Below are positions 8,461 through 16,070 of a stretch of DNA of 22,542 nucleotides, piece by piece. The translations under genes were made by a program, and so were the position numbers. Under the pieces are notes generated by a model that made no database searches, was not told the origin of the DNA, and was given only the letters and a program-made list of their open reading frames with translations. The stretch spans positions 1 to 22,542 of the forward strand of contig JANPLZ010000111.1 in NCBI GenBank assembly GCA_031422555.1, written 5' to 3'. The stretch comes from JANNAT01 sp031422555. Lineage in GTDB: Bacteria; Pseudomonadota; Alphaproteobacteria; Rhodobacterales; Rhodobacteraceae. The stretch's first letter is position 1; every line of letters starts with the position of its first letter.

Positions 8461-10484
8461 CAGTTGATCTTTACGATATCTGCAAGCAACGTGATCAGCT
8501 TGTCTGCTGTTACTTGGATGGTCTTGCCGTTCACCGATATTGTGCCGTTCGATTCCATCACGATGCGCGATTGTCCACAGTTAAGGGTAATGCGGTCACC
8601 GGCCGATATCTCAATTTCCTGTTTTACATCAACGCGGTAGCTTTTCTTGACATCAGTGGTTTTGTTGCCGGTGACATTTTCATCGTGATTGTCACCGATT
8701 GTCTGGGTCTTGTTACGCTCTACGGCGATGGTCAGATCCCCAACTCCGGGGCTGGAGCCGATGGCGCCAAACCGCGCAGGAATGGTCGGCAGACCTTCGG
8801 GGCGATCAGTTGCGCCCGTCGGAGTTATCGAATTCTTGTTGCCCGGCCCGACCCGCAAATCCATGTTTCCGTCAACAACCTGCAGAAAGTTATTCTCAAT
8901 CTCGCTGGCCTTGTCGTGGCCCACGCTTTCGACTTTGTTGACGTTTACCCGTTCGGACTGGTTATGCTCGATCTTGGTGTTGCGGTCTTTTTGGCCATGG
9001 ATGTATATCTCTTCGTTGTCCTTGGCGTCTTCAAAGCGCACCTCGTTAAAGCCGGTGCCTTGATGGGTTTGCGATTTGAAGGTGCTGCGGGTTTTGTGGT
9101 TGGGCAAAGGGTAGGGAACCGGGTTTGACCCATTGTAGACACAGCCCGTCACCAGCGGCTTGTCGGGATCACCTTCCAGAAATTCGACCACAACCTCCAT
9201 GCCGATCCGCGGGATCACCATGCCGCCCCAGCCTTTTCCGGCCCAGTTCTGGCTGACCCGGCACCGCATCGAATGGGCGTTGTCCAAATCCCAATGAAAC
9301 CGCACCAGAATACGGCCATACTGGTCGCAATCAATTTCGCCTTCGCCCACAACAACAGCGGTTTGCGGACCTTGCACGATGGGCAGCGGCGTTTTGCGCC
9401 GGGGTGCTAAGGGTTGGGTGGCAGGCATCAGCACGTATTGCGCGGTGTAGGCCGGGCTTTGATCTTGGGTGCCGGAATGAAAGGTTTCGCCGCGATAGGT
9501 ATGCGTGGCTGACAGGCACAAAAACTGTGCCCCGGCCGCATCCGCAACCGGATCGCCCGACAGCGTGACCCGCAGACCGGACGACAGCGTGGCAATATCA
9601 CCTTCGGCCTGAATGCGGGCATCCTGGCCGCGTTCTTGCCGTGTGCGCAGGCCCACCACAGCCTTGCCGCGATCAAGATCAAGATAGTCACCCGGGTAGT
9701 CAAAGCTTTCGATCAATCCTTGCGCGTGGCTGGCTGTTCCGATCTGGTCCACCGCCATCGCGGCAGGCGGTGTTTTGAAATTCCAGTCGGTCAGGCGCAC
9801 GGCCCCGGTGGTCACGCCGCGCCGCTGCCGCCAATCCCAGAAATGTTCGAAGTCATTGGGGTGATGGCCTTCATAAATCTTGTAATCCCGCGCGCCGATA
9901 AGGCCGTGGCTTTCAAGGGCGTCCGTCAACACCAGACTATGGCTGCCCGCCGCATGGACGAAATGATGGCTGATGCCAAACCGCTCCATCAGGCGGCAGG
10001 CAAAGGCCAGATCGGATTCGCGATATTGCACGGTGTATTCCAACACCGGGTAACTGCCGGTCAGTCGGTTTTCCACCGCCGGATGGCCCAGACCACCATA
10101 GGGTTGCAACAACTGCGCCAAAATCTCGACAACAGATTTGTTGTGAAAGATTCGTTGGTTGCGGCGCAAGCCTGCAAGCCAGAACCATGGGCGCAAGGTG
10201 AAAAGATAGTGATAACCGTCCTTGGATGCGCCCACCCATTCGGCCTGCTCTATGATGCCGTCATAGTGCCGGTCGCCTTGGGGTGTTTTGATTGTAAAGG
10301 TGGCATGCGTGCCAAGCAGCTTGTCGAAATCCACCGACCCATCGGTTGACAGTGCTTCGACATGGTATTCGAACAAATCATTCAGGCGGTCCGTGCCCGA
10401 AAACCGCAGCAAGACCAACACATCCGGGCCCAATGCCGTGCTAAGCTGTGCGCGTCTGGTATCCTGACGAAACGGGCTGTTCAT
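8460..10484 (-). CDS. vgrG: VgrG (TssI) spike protein of T6SS
   Basis: 674 residues from the ATG at 10484; an alternative GTG lies at 10499. The N-terminal part is the gp27-like base (LVLLRFSGTDRLNDLFEYHV, then the VGASKDGYHYLFTLRPW block). The gp5-like OB-fold follows (DQYGRILVRFHWD, RVSQNWAGKGWGG, EFLEGDPDKPLVTGCVYN). The tail is a repetitive beta-helix region (KDRNTKIEHNQSERVNVNKV, GDNHDENVTGNKT, AGDRITLNCG). It ends soon after this repeat, so there is no fused effector or long DUF2345 extension; cargo must be carried through the separate adaptor and PAAR-like genes. First gene of a five-gene - strand operon with overlapping or near-overlapping junctions. No T6SS sheath, baseplate or ClpV genes are in the window, so this is a satellite locus. 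Confidence 0.95.
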   Translation of the reverse strand: MNSPFRQDTRRAQLSTALGPDVLVLLRFSGTDRLNDLFEYHVEALSTDGSVDFDKLLGTHATFTIKTPQGDRHYDGIIEQAEWVGASKDGYHYLFTLRPWFWLAGLRRNQRIFHNKSVVEILAQLLQPYGGLGHPAVENRLTGSYPVLEYTVQYRESDLAFACRLMERFGISHHFVHAAGSHSLVLTDALESHGLIGARDYKIYEGHHPNDFEHFWDWRQRRGVTTGAVRLTDWNFKTPPAAMAVDQIGTASHAQGLIESFDYPGDYLDLDRGKAVVGLRTRQERGQDARIQAEGDIATLSSGLRVTLSGDPVADAAGAQFLCLSATHTYRGETFHSGTQDQSPAYTAQYVLMPATQPLAPRRKTPLPIVQGPQTAVVVGEGEIDCDQYGRILVRFHWDLDNAHSMRCRVSQNWAGKGWGGMVIPRIGMEVVVEFLEGDPDKPLVTGCVYNGSNPVPYPLPNHKTRSTFKSQTHQGTGFNEVRFEDAKDNEEIYIHGQKDRNTKIEHNQSERVNVNKVESVGHDKASEIENNFLQVVDGNMDLRVGPGNKNSITPTGATDRPEGLPTIPARFGAIGSSPGVGDLTIAVERNKTQTIGDNHDENVTGNKTTDVKKSYRVDVKQEIEISAGDRITLNCGQSRIVMESNGTISVNGKTIQVTADKLITLLADIVKIN

Positions 10485-10499
10485 CGCAATGACACTCAC

Positions 10500-10720
10500 C
10501 TGACCACTTACTCAACTTATAAGGTAACGCAGTTTATTATGGCTGCAAGTCTATATCCGGCGTGTGACGATCTTGTGGTGATCAAAATGTGTTGGCGGCG
10601 GCGCTGCGCCAAGATCGCAAATCTCAGCGGCCCGCCGGGTTGGTCCGGTGGGATTGCGGCGGCCGTCGCGCCGCGTATCCCTATCGCTCTGCTTGATGAA
10701 TTGCAGAACTGAAGGGCTGA
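10500..10720. other. Leader/promoter region of the vgrG operon
   Basis: A 221-base gap between the peroxidase stop and vgrG. On the - strand it holds -10-like hexamers TTATAA (10517-10522) and CATAAT (10536-10541), but no convincing -35 at correct spacing. An 8-bp inverted repeat, CGATCTTG at 10568-10575 and CAAGATCG at 10610-10617, encloses a smaller one (TTGGCG at 10592-10597, CGCCAA at 10607-10612). The two arrangements share bases and are mutually exclusive, so an RNA switch or a weak terminator for the peroxidase gene is possible. A 57-codon + strand frame (10539-10712) lies here but lacks a well placed ribosome site and is not called. Confidence 0.4.
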
Positions 10721-12352
10721 TCAGGCCAGCGCAAACAGCAGCAAAGCACGAATCGACGTCAGGTCTTGCCCATGCAGCTTCAACTTACTAACGGCCGGGG
10801 TCCACCGCCCGTTATCGACGCAAAGCACCGACGCGTCGTTATGTTTCAACAGCCCGATTATGGTATCTGCGATGATGTGGCTGGCCAAAGGGCCAAGGCG
10901 CTGGCCATTCGGTTGTTGCTGCTGCGCTTCGCACAAACAATACAGCCAGGCCGGTGTATGGGTATCAAACTCCCGCGCGGCGGGATCGGTGCGCAATTCG
11001 GCGGGCAGGGCGGATGTTATAGCCGAAGGCTTTAGCGGCTCCAGCCCATAGGCGCGCGCAAGATCCTGGCCAAACGACAACCGACGATGAAATCCCCGGA
11101 TCAGATTGCGAAAAAAGATCGAACCATGTTCCAGCATAGCGCCATTTGCCATCACGTTCAGCATGTCATGCGCGAAAGTCATATCAATGGCATCCGCGCC
11201 CAATTGATCATCGGCTGGCGGGCGGGTCAGCCGGTTCCAATCCGCAATCCAATGATCGGGAAGCTGGGTTAAGCCGGAAAACGGCGCCATGCCCCCTTTT
11301 GAGGTAAAGGCGAATAACTCGGCCAGTTTGGCATGATCGCGAAGCCCGCTGCCGATGCCAAAATTGGCATTGAAGTCATAGGTGGGGCTGACCATCGAAT
11401 GACCAAAGCGGAACGCAGCGGTGGTAAACTCCATCGGCACCCGGTTTGGCAAATCAAGCCGTGGCGGCTTGGCCAGCACCGATGCCAGCACGCCGGGGGC
11501 CAGCAGATTTGCCAGATAGTCATACACCACACACCATTGGTAGTGATGGGTGACCAACTTGCGCGCAGCTTTGAAACAGGTGGCAGGATCGCGATTGTCC
11601 CGGTGCAGCACATCGACGGCTTTGTTGTGCAACAGCATCAGGGCAAGGTGCAGCTGACTAAGGATCAGGTTTTCATCATTGCGCCGGTCCGCAATCAGGG
11701 CTTGCCCTTCCTTGCGCAAAAGGTCCGATGCCCCCCCAATTGGGTGATCAACCCGCCCCAGAAACTTCGTCTGTTCCTTGATGACGTCGTCGTCCACCCG
11801 AAACGCCCGTTCCAGCCGAAAGCGCATGCCATCGGCGCGATACATTGCCCTGACGGCAAGATCGTCACTTTGCGGGCCATCGGCATAAAGGCTGTCCAGC
11901 GTCAGCGGCGCGCCATGTTCGTTCAGGATGCAGTCCAGTATCTTGCCGACATTTTCCGCGCGTCCCGGTTTGCCCAAGCCCGGCGGATTGCCCGCGTTGG
12001 CGGTGATCACTGCAACGGGCGCGATTTCGGCCGCTTCGGCAGCCAAACCGCCGACGGGGGCAGAAATGTCGTGATTCACGAACTGGCCAAAATAGGTGTA
12101 GACCGGGGCCAAGGCCATTTTTAGCGGTTTGGGATGGGTAAGACCGCGGTAAACTTTCTCAAACGCTTTCAGCCGCTCAAGCGTGTCTTCTGGCGATGTG
12201 TTTGGAAACAGCCCGGCGTTCGGATCATTGGCAAGGGTCGTGAAAAGATAGCCGTAAGACGATCTGCGGGGGCCGTATCCGGTTGCGTCTGGTGGGGCAT
12301 CTGTCCCGACATTTTGGCCGGAAAGGCTGTGGTCGCTGTCAATTATGGGCAT
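10721..12352 (-). CDS. Animal-type haem peroxidase family protein
   Basis: 543 residues from the ATG at 12352, preceded by AGGGAGA at good spacing; the TTG three bases upstream is not needed. It carries the hallmarks of the myeloperoxidase/peroxinectin superfamily: distal histidine His94 in FGQFVNHD (88-95), the R-x-x-E pair Arg224/Glu227 in DRRNDEN, HN near 242, and proximal histidine His318 in FRFGHSM. The residue before the distal histidine is Asn93, where the vertebrate enzymes have the Asp that forms one haem ester bond; the Glu of the second ester site is kept. No signal peptide is visible, so the protein is cytoplasmic or exported by a non-Sec route. It follows YcaO after 29 bases and is very likely co-transcribed. 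Likely chemistry is H2O2-dependent oxidation; the substrate is unknown. Confidence 0.9.
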   Translation of the reverse strand: MPIIDSDHSLSGQNVGTDAPPDATGYGPRRSSYGYLFTTLANDPNAGLFPNTSPEDTLERLKAFEKVYRGLTHPKPLKMALAPVYTYFGQFVNHDISAPVGGLAAEAAEIAPVAVITANAGNPPGLGKPGRAENVGKILDCILNEHGAPLTLDSLYADGPQSDDLAVRAMYRADGMRFRLERAFRVDDDVIKEQTKFLGRVDHPIGGASDLLRKEGQALIADRRNDENLILSQLHLALMLLHNKAVDVLHRDNRDPATCFKAARKLVTHHYQWCVVYDYLANLLAPGVLASVLAKPPRLDLPNRVPMEFTTAAFRFGHSMVSPTYDFNANFGIGSGLRDHAKLAELFAFTSKGGMAPFSGLTQLPDHWIADWNRLTRPPADDQLGADAIDMTFAHDMLNVMANGAMLEHGSIFFRNLIRGFHRRLSFGQDLARAYGLEPLKPSAITSALPAELRTDPAAREFDTHTPAWLYCLCEAQQQQPNGQRLGPLASHIIADTIIGLLKHNDASVLCVDNGRWTPAVSKLKLHGQDLTSIRALLLFALA

Positions 12353-12381
12353 CAAATTCTCCCTTTTTCGGTGACTGGCCG

Positions 12382-13530
12382 TTAAAATGGTTCAAAAATA
12401 TCGTCTGGTCCAAGGTGTAACCCGGCAAAAGATTTGCCCGTCAGGCGTTCAAATCGGGCGGCTGCAATGCGCCCACCCATCGCACATAACCCCGGAACCA
12501 TCACCCGAACCGTTGGCAGCGGATCGGAGGTCAGGGTCAGGTCAATCACCATTGCGCGGTGGCCGATCGCGTGCAGGGTTTGCAAAATCAGTGGCAGCGT
12601 TACTTCGGGCGCACTGGCGGCGGCAACCTGCGCCGCGGGTTGAAACTGCCGCATGGTTTGAATAGAGGCCCGAGAGATCCAGTCGACAACCCCGGAATCG
12701 GCGGCCCCCATCGCTTGGGTCATCGCGGTTTCGGTTTGGATCATTTCGGTCAAAGCCGCCAAAGCCGCCTCGGCCCGGGTCAGCCGCGCTGCCGAGCCGA
12801 TGGCAATCGCACTGCCATTTTGAAAGAATGAAAAGGCAACAACCACCGGCACGCCAATATCCGTGGTTACATCCAACAACCGCGTTTGCCGCTGCCGCCC
12901 CAACAGCCACCAACACAACCGGGGCTGTAATTGATCCATCACATCAATGGCGATGGCGGGGTGTGCCTGTCCGCCATACCACCAAAGTGCCACCGCGTCG
13001 CGTTCGATACATTCCAGCAAGGCGCGGAAAATGGCATCTTCCCGGTCGGCCCCTGTTGCACATCCGGTCGAATTTGCGTCCGTCAGCAGCGCCTCGCCAT
13101 GATGGGCAGCAAAATCAAGATAGACCGATTGCGCCAGCACCGGCACCGCGTGGCCGTCCAGCAAGTCTTGGGCGATCACCATCGCGGGGCTGCCGCCCTG
13201 GCCTGCCGCCGCTGCGGCGTCAGGATGATTTTGCGCCAGACTGGCCCGCAATTCCAACGCCTCGGCGGCGGCGGTCAGCAGTGTGTGGTGCAAACTGGTG
13301 CCCCGGCCGGCGGGCAGCCGGGGGTGCAACCCGGTGGCCCCGTCCCATTTTGGCACCGCCACGGCCATGAAAATCGGCGCATCGGGTGTTTGCAACGGCA
13401 TGACCTGAAAATCATCCGCGAGGCTTTGGATCAAATTGGCAAGGGTATCGGCCAAGGGTTGCATCATCGCTATGATCAAGACCCTGTCCGCCCTTGCAAT
13501 CAAGACCGAAATTGCGGGCTTTGGGCGCAT
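12382..13530 (-). CDS. YcaO-domain ATP-dependent protein (peptide backbone modifying family)
   Basis: Up to 382 residues. The YcaO ATP-binding core is clear: GRGTSLHHTLLTAAAEALEL (76-95), DANSTGCATG (151-160) and AIFRALLECIERDA (166-179) with Glu173 and Glu176. The family uses ATP to activate peptide-backbone amides, giving azolines, thioamides or amidines in RiPPs, or modified residues in larger proteins. The C-terminus ends GPDDIFEPF and lacks the proline-rich PxPxP end typical of azoline-forming members, so another reaction is possible. No TfuA, E1-like/ocin-ThiF partner or azoline dehydrogenase is nearby. The start is uncertain: ATG at 13530 has no clear ribosome site and overlaps a direct-repeat operator candidate, while ATGs at 13467 and 13464 give the natural-looking MQPLADTLANL. 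Pairs with the peroxidase gene downstream. Confidence 0.88.
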   Translation of the reverse strand: MRPKPAISVLIARADRVLIIAMMQPLADTLANLIQSLADDFQVMPLQTPDAPIFMAVAVPKWDGATGLHPRLPAGRGTSLHHTLLTAAAEALELRASLAQNHPDAAAAAGQGGSPAMVIAQDLLDGHAVPVLAQSVYLDFAAHHGEALLTDANSTGCATGADREDAIFRALLECIERDAVALWWYGGQAHPAIAIDVMDQLQPRLCWWLLGRQRQTRLLDVTTDIGVPVVVAFSFFQNGSAIAIGSAARLTRAEAALAALTEMIQTETAMTQAMGAADSGVVDWISRASIQTMRQFQPAAQVAAASAPEVTLPLILQTLHAIGHRAMVIDLTLTSDPLPTVRVMVPGLCAMGGRIAAARFERLTGKSFAGLHLGPDDIFEPF

Positions 13531-13547
13531 TTCACGGTCGTTTCACG
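13530..13547. promoter_or_regulatory. Tandem heptamer repeat, candidate SARP-type operator
   Basis: TTTCACG occurs at 13530-13536 and again at 13541-13547, separated by GTCG, giving an 11-bp period. SARP/BTAD activators bind direct heptamers separated by four bases, next to the promoter -10, and a SARP-like regulator gene lies in the same cluster. The repeat sits between the divergent YcaO and 118-residue genes. I see no clear -10 eight bases downstream on either strand, so the operator call is a hypothesis. Confidence 0.4.
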
Positions 13548-13613
13548 CGGGGCGTTCAAAGTGGCAACACTGGCGGGGCACAGATTGTCGGCCGCGCAAT
13601 TACAGGAGCGAAA

Positions 13614-13970
13614 ATGGAATTTTACAAACTTAAATCAAACGCCATTGTCGATAACGCCCTGACCGGCAAGGCCATCATTAAGGTCAGCAAAAGCGTCAAC
13701 CAGAACACGCCGGGATCGGAATGGGACAAGTTCAGCCAGAATACCCGCAAATGGCTGAAAGATAACGGCTATGTTTATCCTGGCACCGCAGATGGCATGG
13801 CACCGCCGGATATCGAACTTGTGGTGGTTTGCGACACTGCCACGAAAATTCATGTGCGCGTGCCGTATATTGGCGATCTGGAAAATACCCCGGTGCAGCA
13901 AGACGAACCCAGCTATGGCAACAGCTTTCCGGCCTTTCTTGCCCGGTATTTCATTCGTCGTTGCCGATAA
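13614..13970 (+). CDS. 118-residue protein of unknown function; possible YcaO substrate
   Basis: 118 residues from the ATG at 13614, preceded by a strong ribosome site (CAGGAGCGAAAATG). I recognise no domain. The protein is soluble-looking, with no signal peptide or membrane segment. The first half is polar and lysine-rich; a hydrophobic strand at about 67-73 (IELVVVC) is followed by IHVRVPYIGDL; the C-terminus is basic and ends RRCR. Cysteines are at 73 and 117 only. It is divergent from YcaO across 83 bases and convergent with the regulator gene, overlapping it by 20 bases at the 3' end (13951-13970). Position makes it a candidate precursor or protein substrate of YcaO, but it lacks a recognisable NHLP, Nif11 or other RiPP leader, so this is inference. 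It could equally be a stand-alone enzyme subunit. Confidence 0.7.
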   Translation: MEFYKLKSNAIVDNALTGKAIIKVSKSVNQNTPGSEWDKFSQNTRKWLKDNGYVYPGTADGMAPPDIELVVVCDTATKIHVRVPYIGDLENTPVQQDEPSYGNSFPAFLARYFIRRCR

Positions 13971-16005
13971 GGGTCAGTGAATCATCCTTGGTTGCCAGTT
14001 GGCGGGCAAGGGTGATGCCCTGTTCAAAACTGCGGCGGCCGTCGTTCCACACAATCGGCATGGTGTCGCGCAACCACAGATCAAGATCCCTAAGCGTGGC
14101 CGGGCTGCCGCCCTCCCATTGTGGTGCGGTCAGGGTGCAAAAGGATCGGTAAGCTGCAATGGCCTGATCCGCCTGTCCCAGTTGTGCATAGGCGGCGGCG
14201 GCCCAGACCATCAAATCGGGGAACACATCCGGGCATTTTTGCACCGTCGCAACAGTGGCTTGGAAATCGCCGTCCAGATAGTGGATCGCCGCCAGATAGC
14301 CGGTGAAATATTCGGGGTAGATCGGGTTAAGGGTCAGCGCCAACGCCGACCAGCGCCGCGCATCGGGCAGATGGCCCATAAACGCCATCCCCATCGCCGC
14401 CGCGATCAGGGTTTCGGTGTCATATGGGTTCAGATCGACCGCAAGGCGAAAGTGTGAATTCGCGCGCTCAATGGACCCGGCAATCAGCCAACTCCACGCC
14501 ATGCTGATGTGGCAGCGCGAGTCGAACGGATCAAGGGCGATGGCGGTTTGCGCGTGTTTGAAGGCCGCTTTGCAATCGTCTTTGCGCGCCAGATAGCCCG
14601 GGCGCACCATGGACCGGGTGTTCAGAATCGCCGCCAGACTGGCGTGACCGCATGCCAGCCCTGGGTCCAGTTCTATCGCTTGGGTGAAAAGTGCGGCTGC
14701 GGCATCGTCGGCCTCGGCGTTCCAAAGCCGCGACAACTGGTGCCCTTTCAACCAAAGATCATAGGCCGGCGGGCTGCCCGGTATCGCGCGGGCATAGCGC
14801 AGCAGCGAGATGTAATTTACCTGCGATGCCAAATGCGCCGCCAAGGCGCCCGCTATGCTGGAGCTAAGTTCCTGCAGGTCATTTTCCGCAATAGGATAGA
14901 CGTTTGACCAAACTTCGATGCCATCGTGGCAGTCGATCATTGTGACAAACAATTTGCTGACAGGCGCGCGCCAATCCAGCACACAATCCACCGCGAAATC
15001 TGCGCCGATGTCGCGGCCAAGGGCTGTGTAATCCATGGCTGTGTCGGATGTATACCCTTTGCTGGGCCACGGGATAACAATCCAACAGCGAAACCGCGAC
15101 AGACAGGCTTTGGCGAGATAGGCAAAGCCTTCGCCCAGATAGTCTTTGCTGGTATCACCGTAGCGGGTCAGCGGCGGGCGAATGGTAATTTTGGGCGGTC
15201 CGCGACGCAAAGCGCCCGGAGCGTAAAAGGCGGTGATTGCGGCAGGTTCGGGACGGTGAATGCGAATATCGCCGCGTTTTACCGCCACCAGCAGATTGTT
15301 GGACTCCTCGCTTGGTTCGCTGTCCAACTCTTCGGCCAGCGCTCGGTCAAGCTGGGCGTATTGGCGCAGTGCTGCCGCCTGATCCCCGCGCGCGGCGTGA
15401 AAACGCATCAAAAACTGATGGGCCAATTCGTGGCTGGGTTCAATTCGCACCAATTCTTCGGCCACGCGCGCATCAACAAAATCATTGCCCCGCATCAGGG
15501 CTTCTAACTGATCCGTCAACATCTTGGTCAACTTTGATCGTAAATGCGACCTCTCAACCTGCACCCAAGCCTCAAACACCGGGGCGTTGGGCAAATGCGA
15601 TCCGAAAAGTTCCCCTTTCCACAAGGCGGCGGCTTGCAGCTTGGCCTCGGGCATTGTGGTGCTGGTATTGATCAGGTCGCGCAAGATTCTGGCATCGACG
15701 TCAAAAGCATCGGGCTGCAAGGCCACGACAAACCGGTTGGCAATCACCGCCTGATCGGCCCCGGGACCCAACACCTCGCGCAGTTCTTTCAGCGATTGGC
15801 GCAAACTGCCGCGCGCCAGCTCTTCCGGGGCCGGATCCCACAACAGCGACGCCAACTGTTCGCGGTTCACCTCCAAAGTCGGGCTAAGGGCCAGCAATCC
15901 CAGCAGGCATTTGGCTTTGCGGGTGCGGAATTCAATGTCCCGGCCGGTTGTCAGATCAACAACGCGGCACCCCCCCAAAAGCTCTATTCGGTAAAACGGC
16001 GTCAT
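13951..16005 (-). CDS. SARP-like regulator: winged helix, BTAD domain, TPR C-terminus
   Basis: 684 residues from the ATG at 16005, which has AAAGG six bases upstream; a GTG at 16020 is in frame but less well placed. Residues 4-100 form an OmpR-type winged-helix domain (RTRKAKCLLGLLAL, REQLASLLW, SLRQSLKELREVLG). Residues 100-240 form a bacterial transcriptional activator domain ending AEELDSEPSEESN. About 265-395 resembles the middle domain of CadC/adenylate-cyclase-linked regulators (LGEGFAYLAKACLSRF, then IGADFAVDCVLDW, DGIEVWSNVY). About 405-640 contains TPR-like helical repeats (AIELDPGLACGHASLAAIL, AIALDPFDSRCHISMAWSW, AVDLNPYDTETLIAAA). No receiver or nucleotide-binding domain is seen. 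Probable activator or sensor regulating the adjacent YcaO/peroxidase/118-residue genes. It lies 65 bases downstream of the EamA transporter gene and might share its transcript. Confidence 0.9.
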   Translation of the reverse strand: MTPFYRIELLGGCRVVDLTTGRDIEFRTRKAKCLLGLLALSPTLEVNREQLASLLWDPAPEELARGSLRQSLKELREVLGPGADQAVIANRFVVALQPDAFDVDARILRDLINTSTTMPEAKLQAAALWKGELFGSHLPNAPVFEAWVQVERSHLRSKLTKMLTDQLEALMRGNDFVDARVAEELVRIEPSHELAHQFLMRFHAARGDQAAALRQYAQLDRALAEELDSEPSEESNNLLVAVKRGDIRIHRPEPAAITAFYAPGALRRGPPKITIRPPLTRYGDTSKDYLGEGFAYLAKACLSRFRCWIVIPWPSKGYTSDTAMDYTALGRDIGADFAVDCVLDWRAPVSKLFVTMIDCHDGIEVWSNVYPIAENDLQELSSSIAGALAAHLASQVNYISLLRYARAIPGSPPAYDLWLKGHQLSRLWNAEADDAAAALFTQAIELDPGLACGHASLAAILNTRSMVRPGYLARKDDCKAAFKHAQTAIALDPFDSRCHISMAWSWLIAGSIERANSHFRLAVDLNPYDTETLIAAAMGMAFMGHLPDARRWSALALTLNPIYPEYFTGYLAAIHYLDGDFQATVATVQKCPDVFPDLMVWAAAAYAQLGQADQAIAAYRSFCTLTAPQWEGGSPATLRDLDLWLRDTMPIVWNDGRRSFEQGITLARQLATKDDSLTLIGNDE

Positions 16006-16070
16006 ATGATGCCTTTGCACTCTGTAATGCAGACAGGATGCGCGTGGGATCGTGGGCTTTCAACACAAAT

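Noticed and set aside
10539..10712. 57-codon + strand frame in the gap between peroxidase and vgrG
   Set aside because: AAGG is 14 bases from the ATG, the product matches nothing I know, and the region is better explained as the vgrG leader. It cannot be excluded fully.
11333..12124. 263-codon + strand frame within the peroxidase gene
   Set aside because: Antisense shadow: the - strand product carries the conserved haem-binding residues.
13635..13901. 88-codon - strand frame opposite the 118-residue gene
   Set aside because: The + strand frame has a far better ribosome site and fills the space exactly between the divergent promoter and the regulator end.
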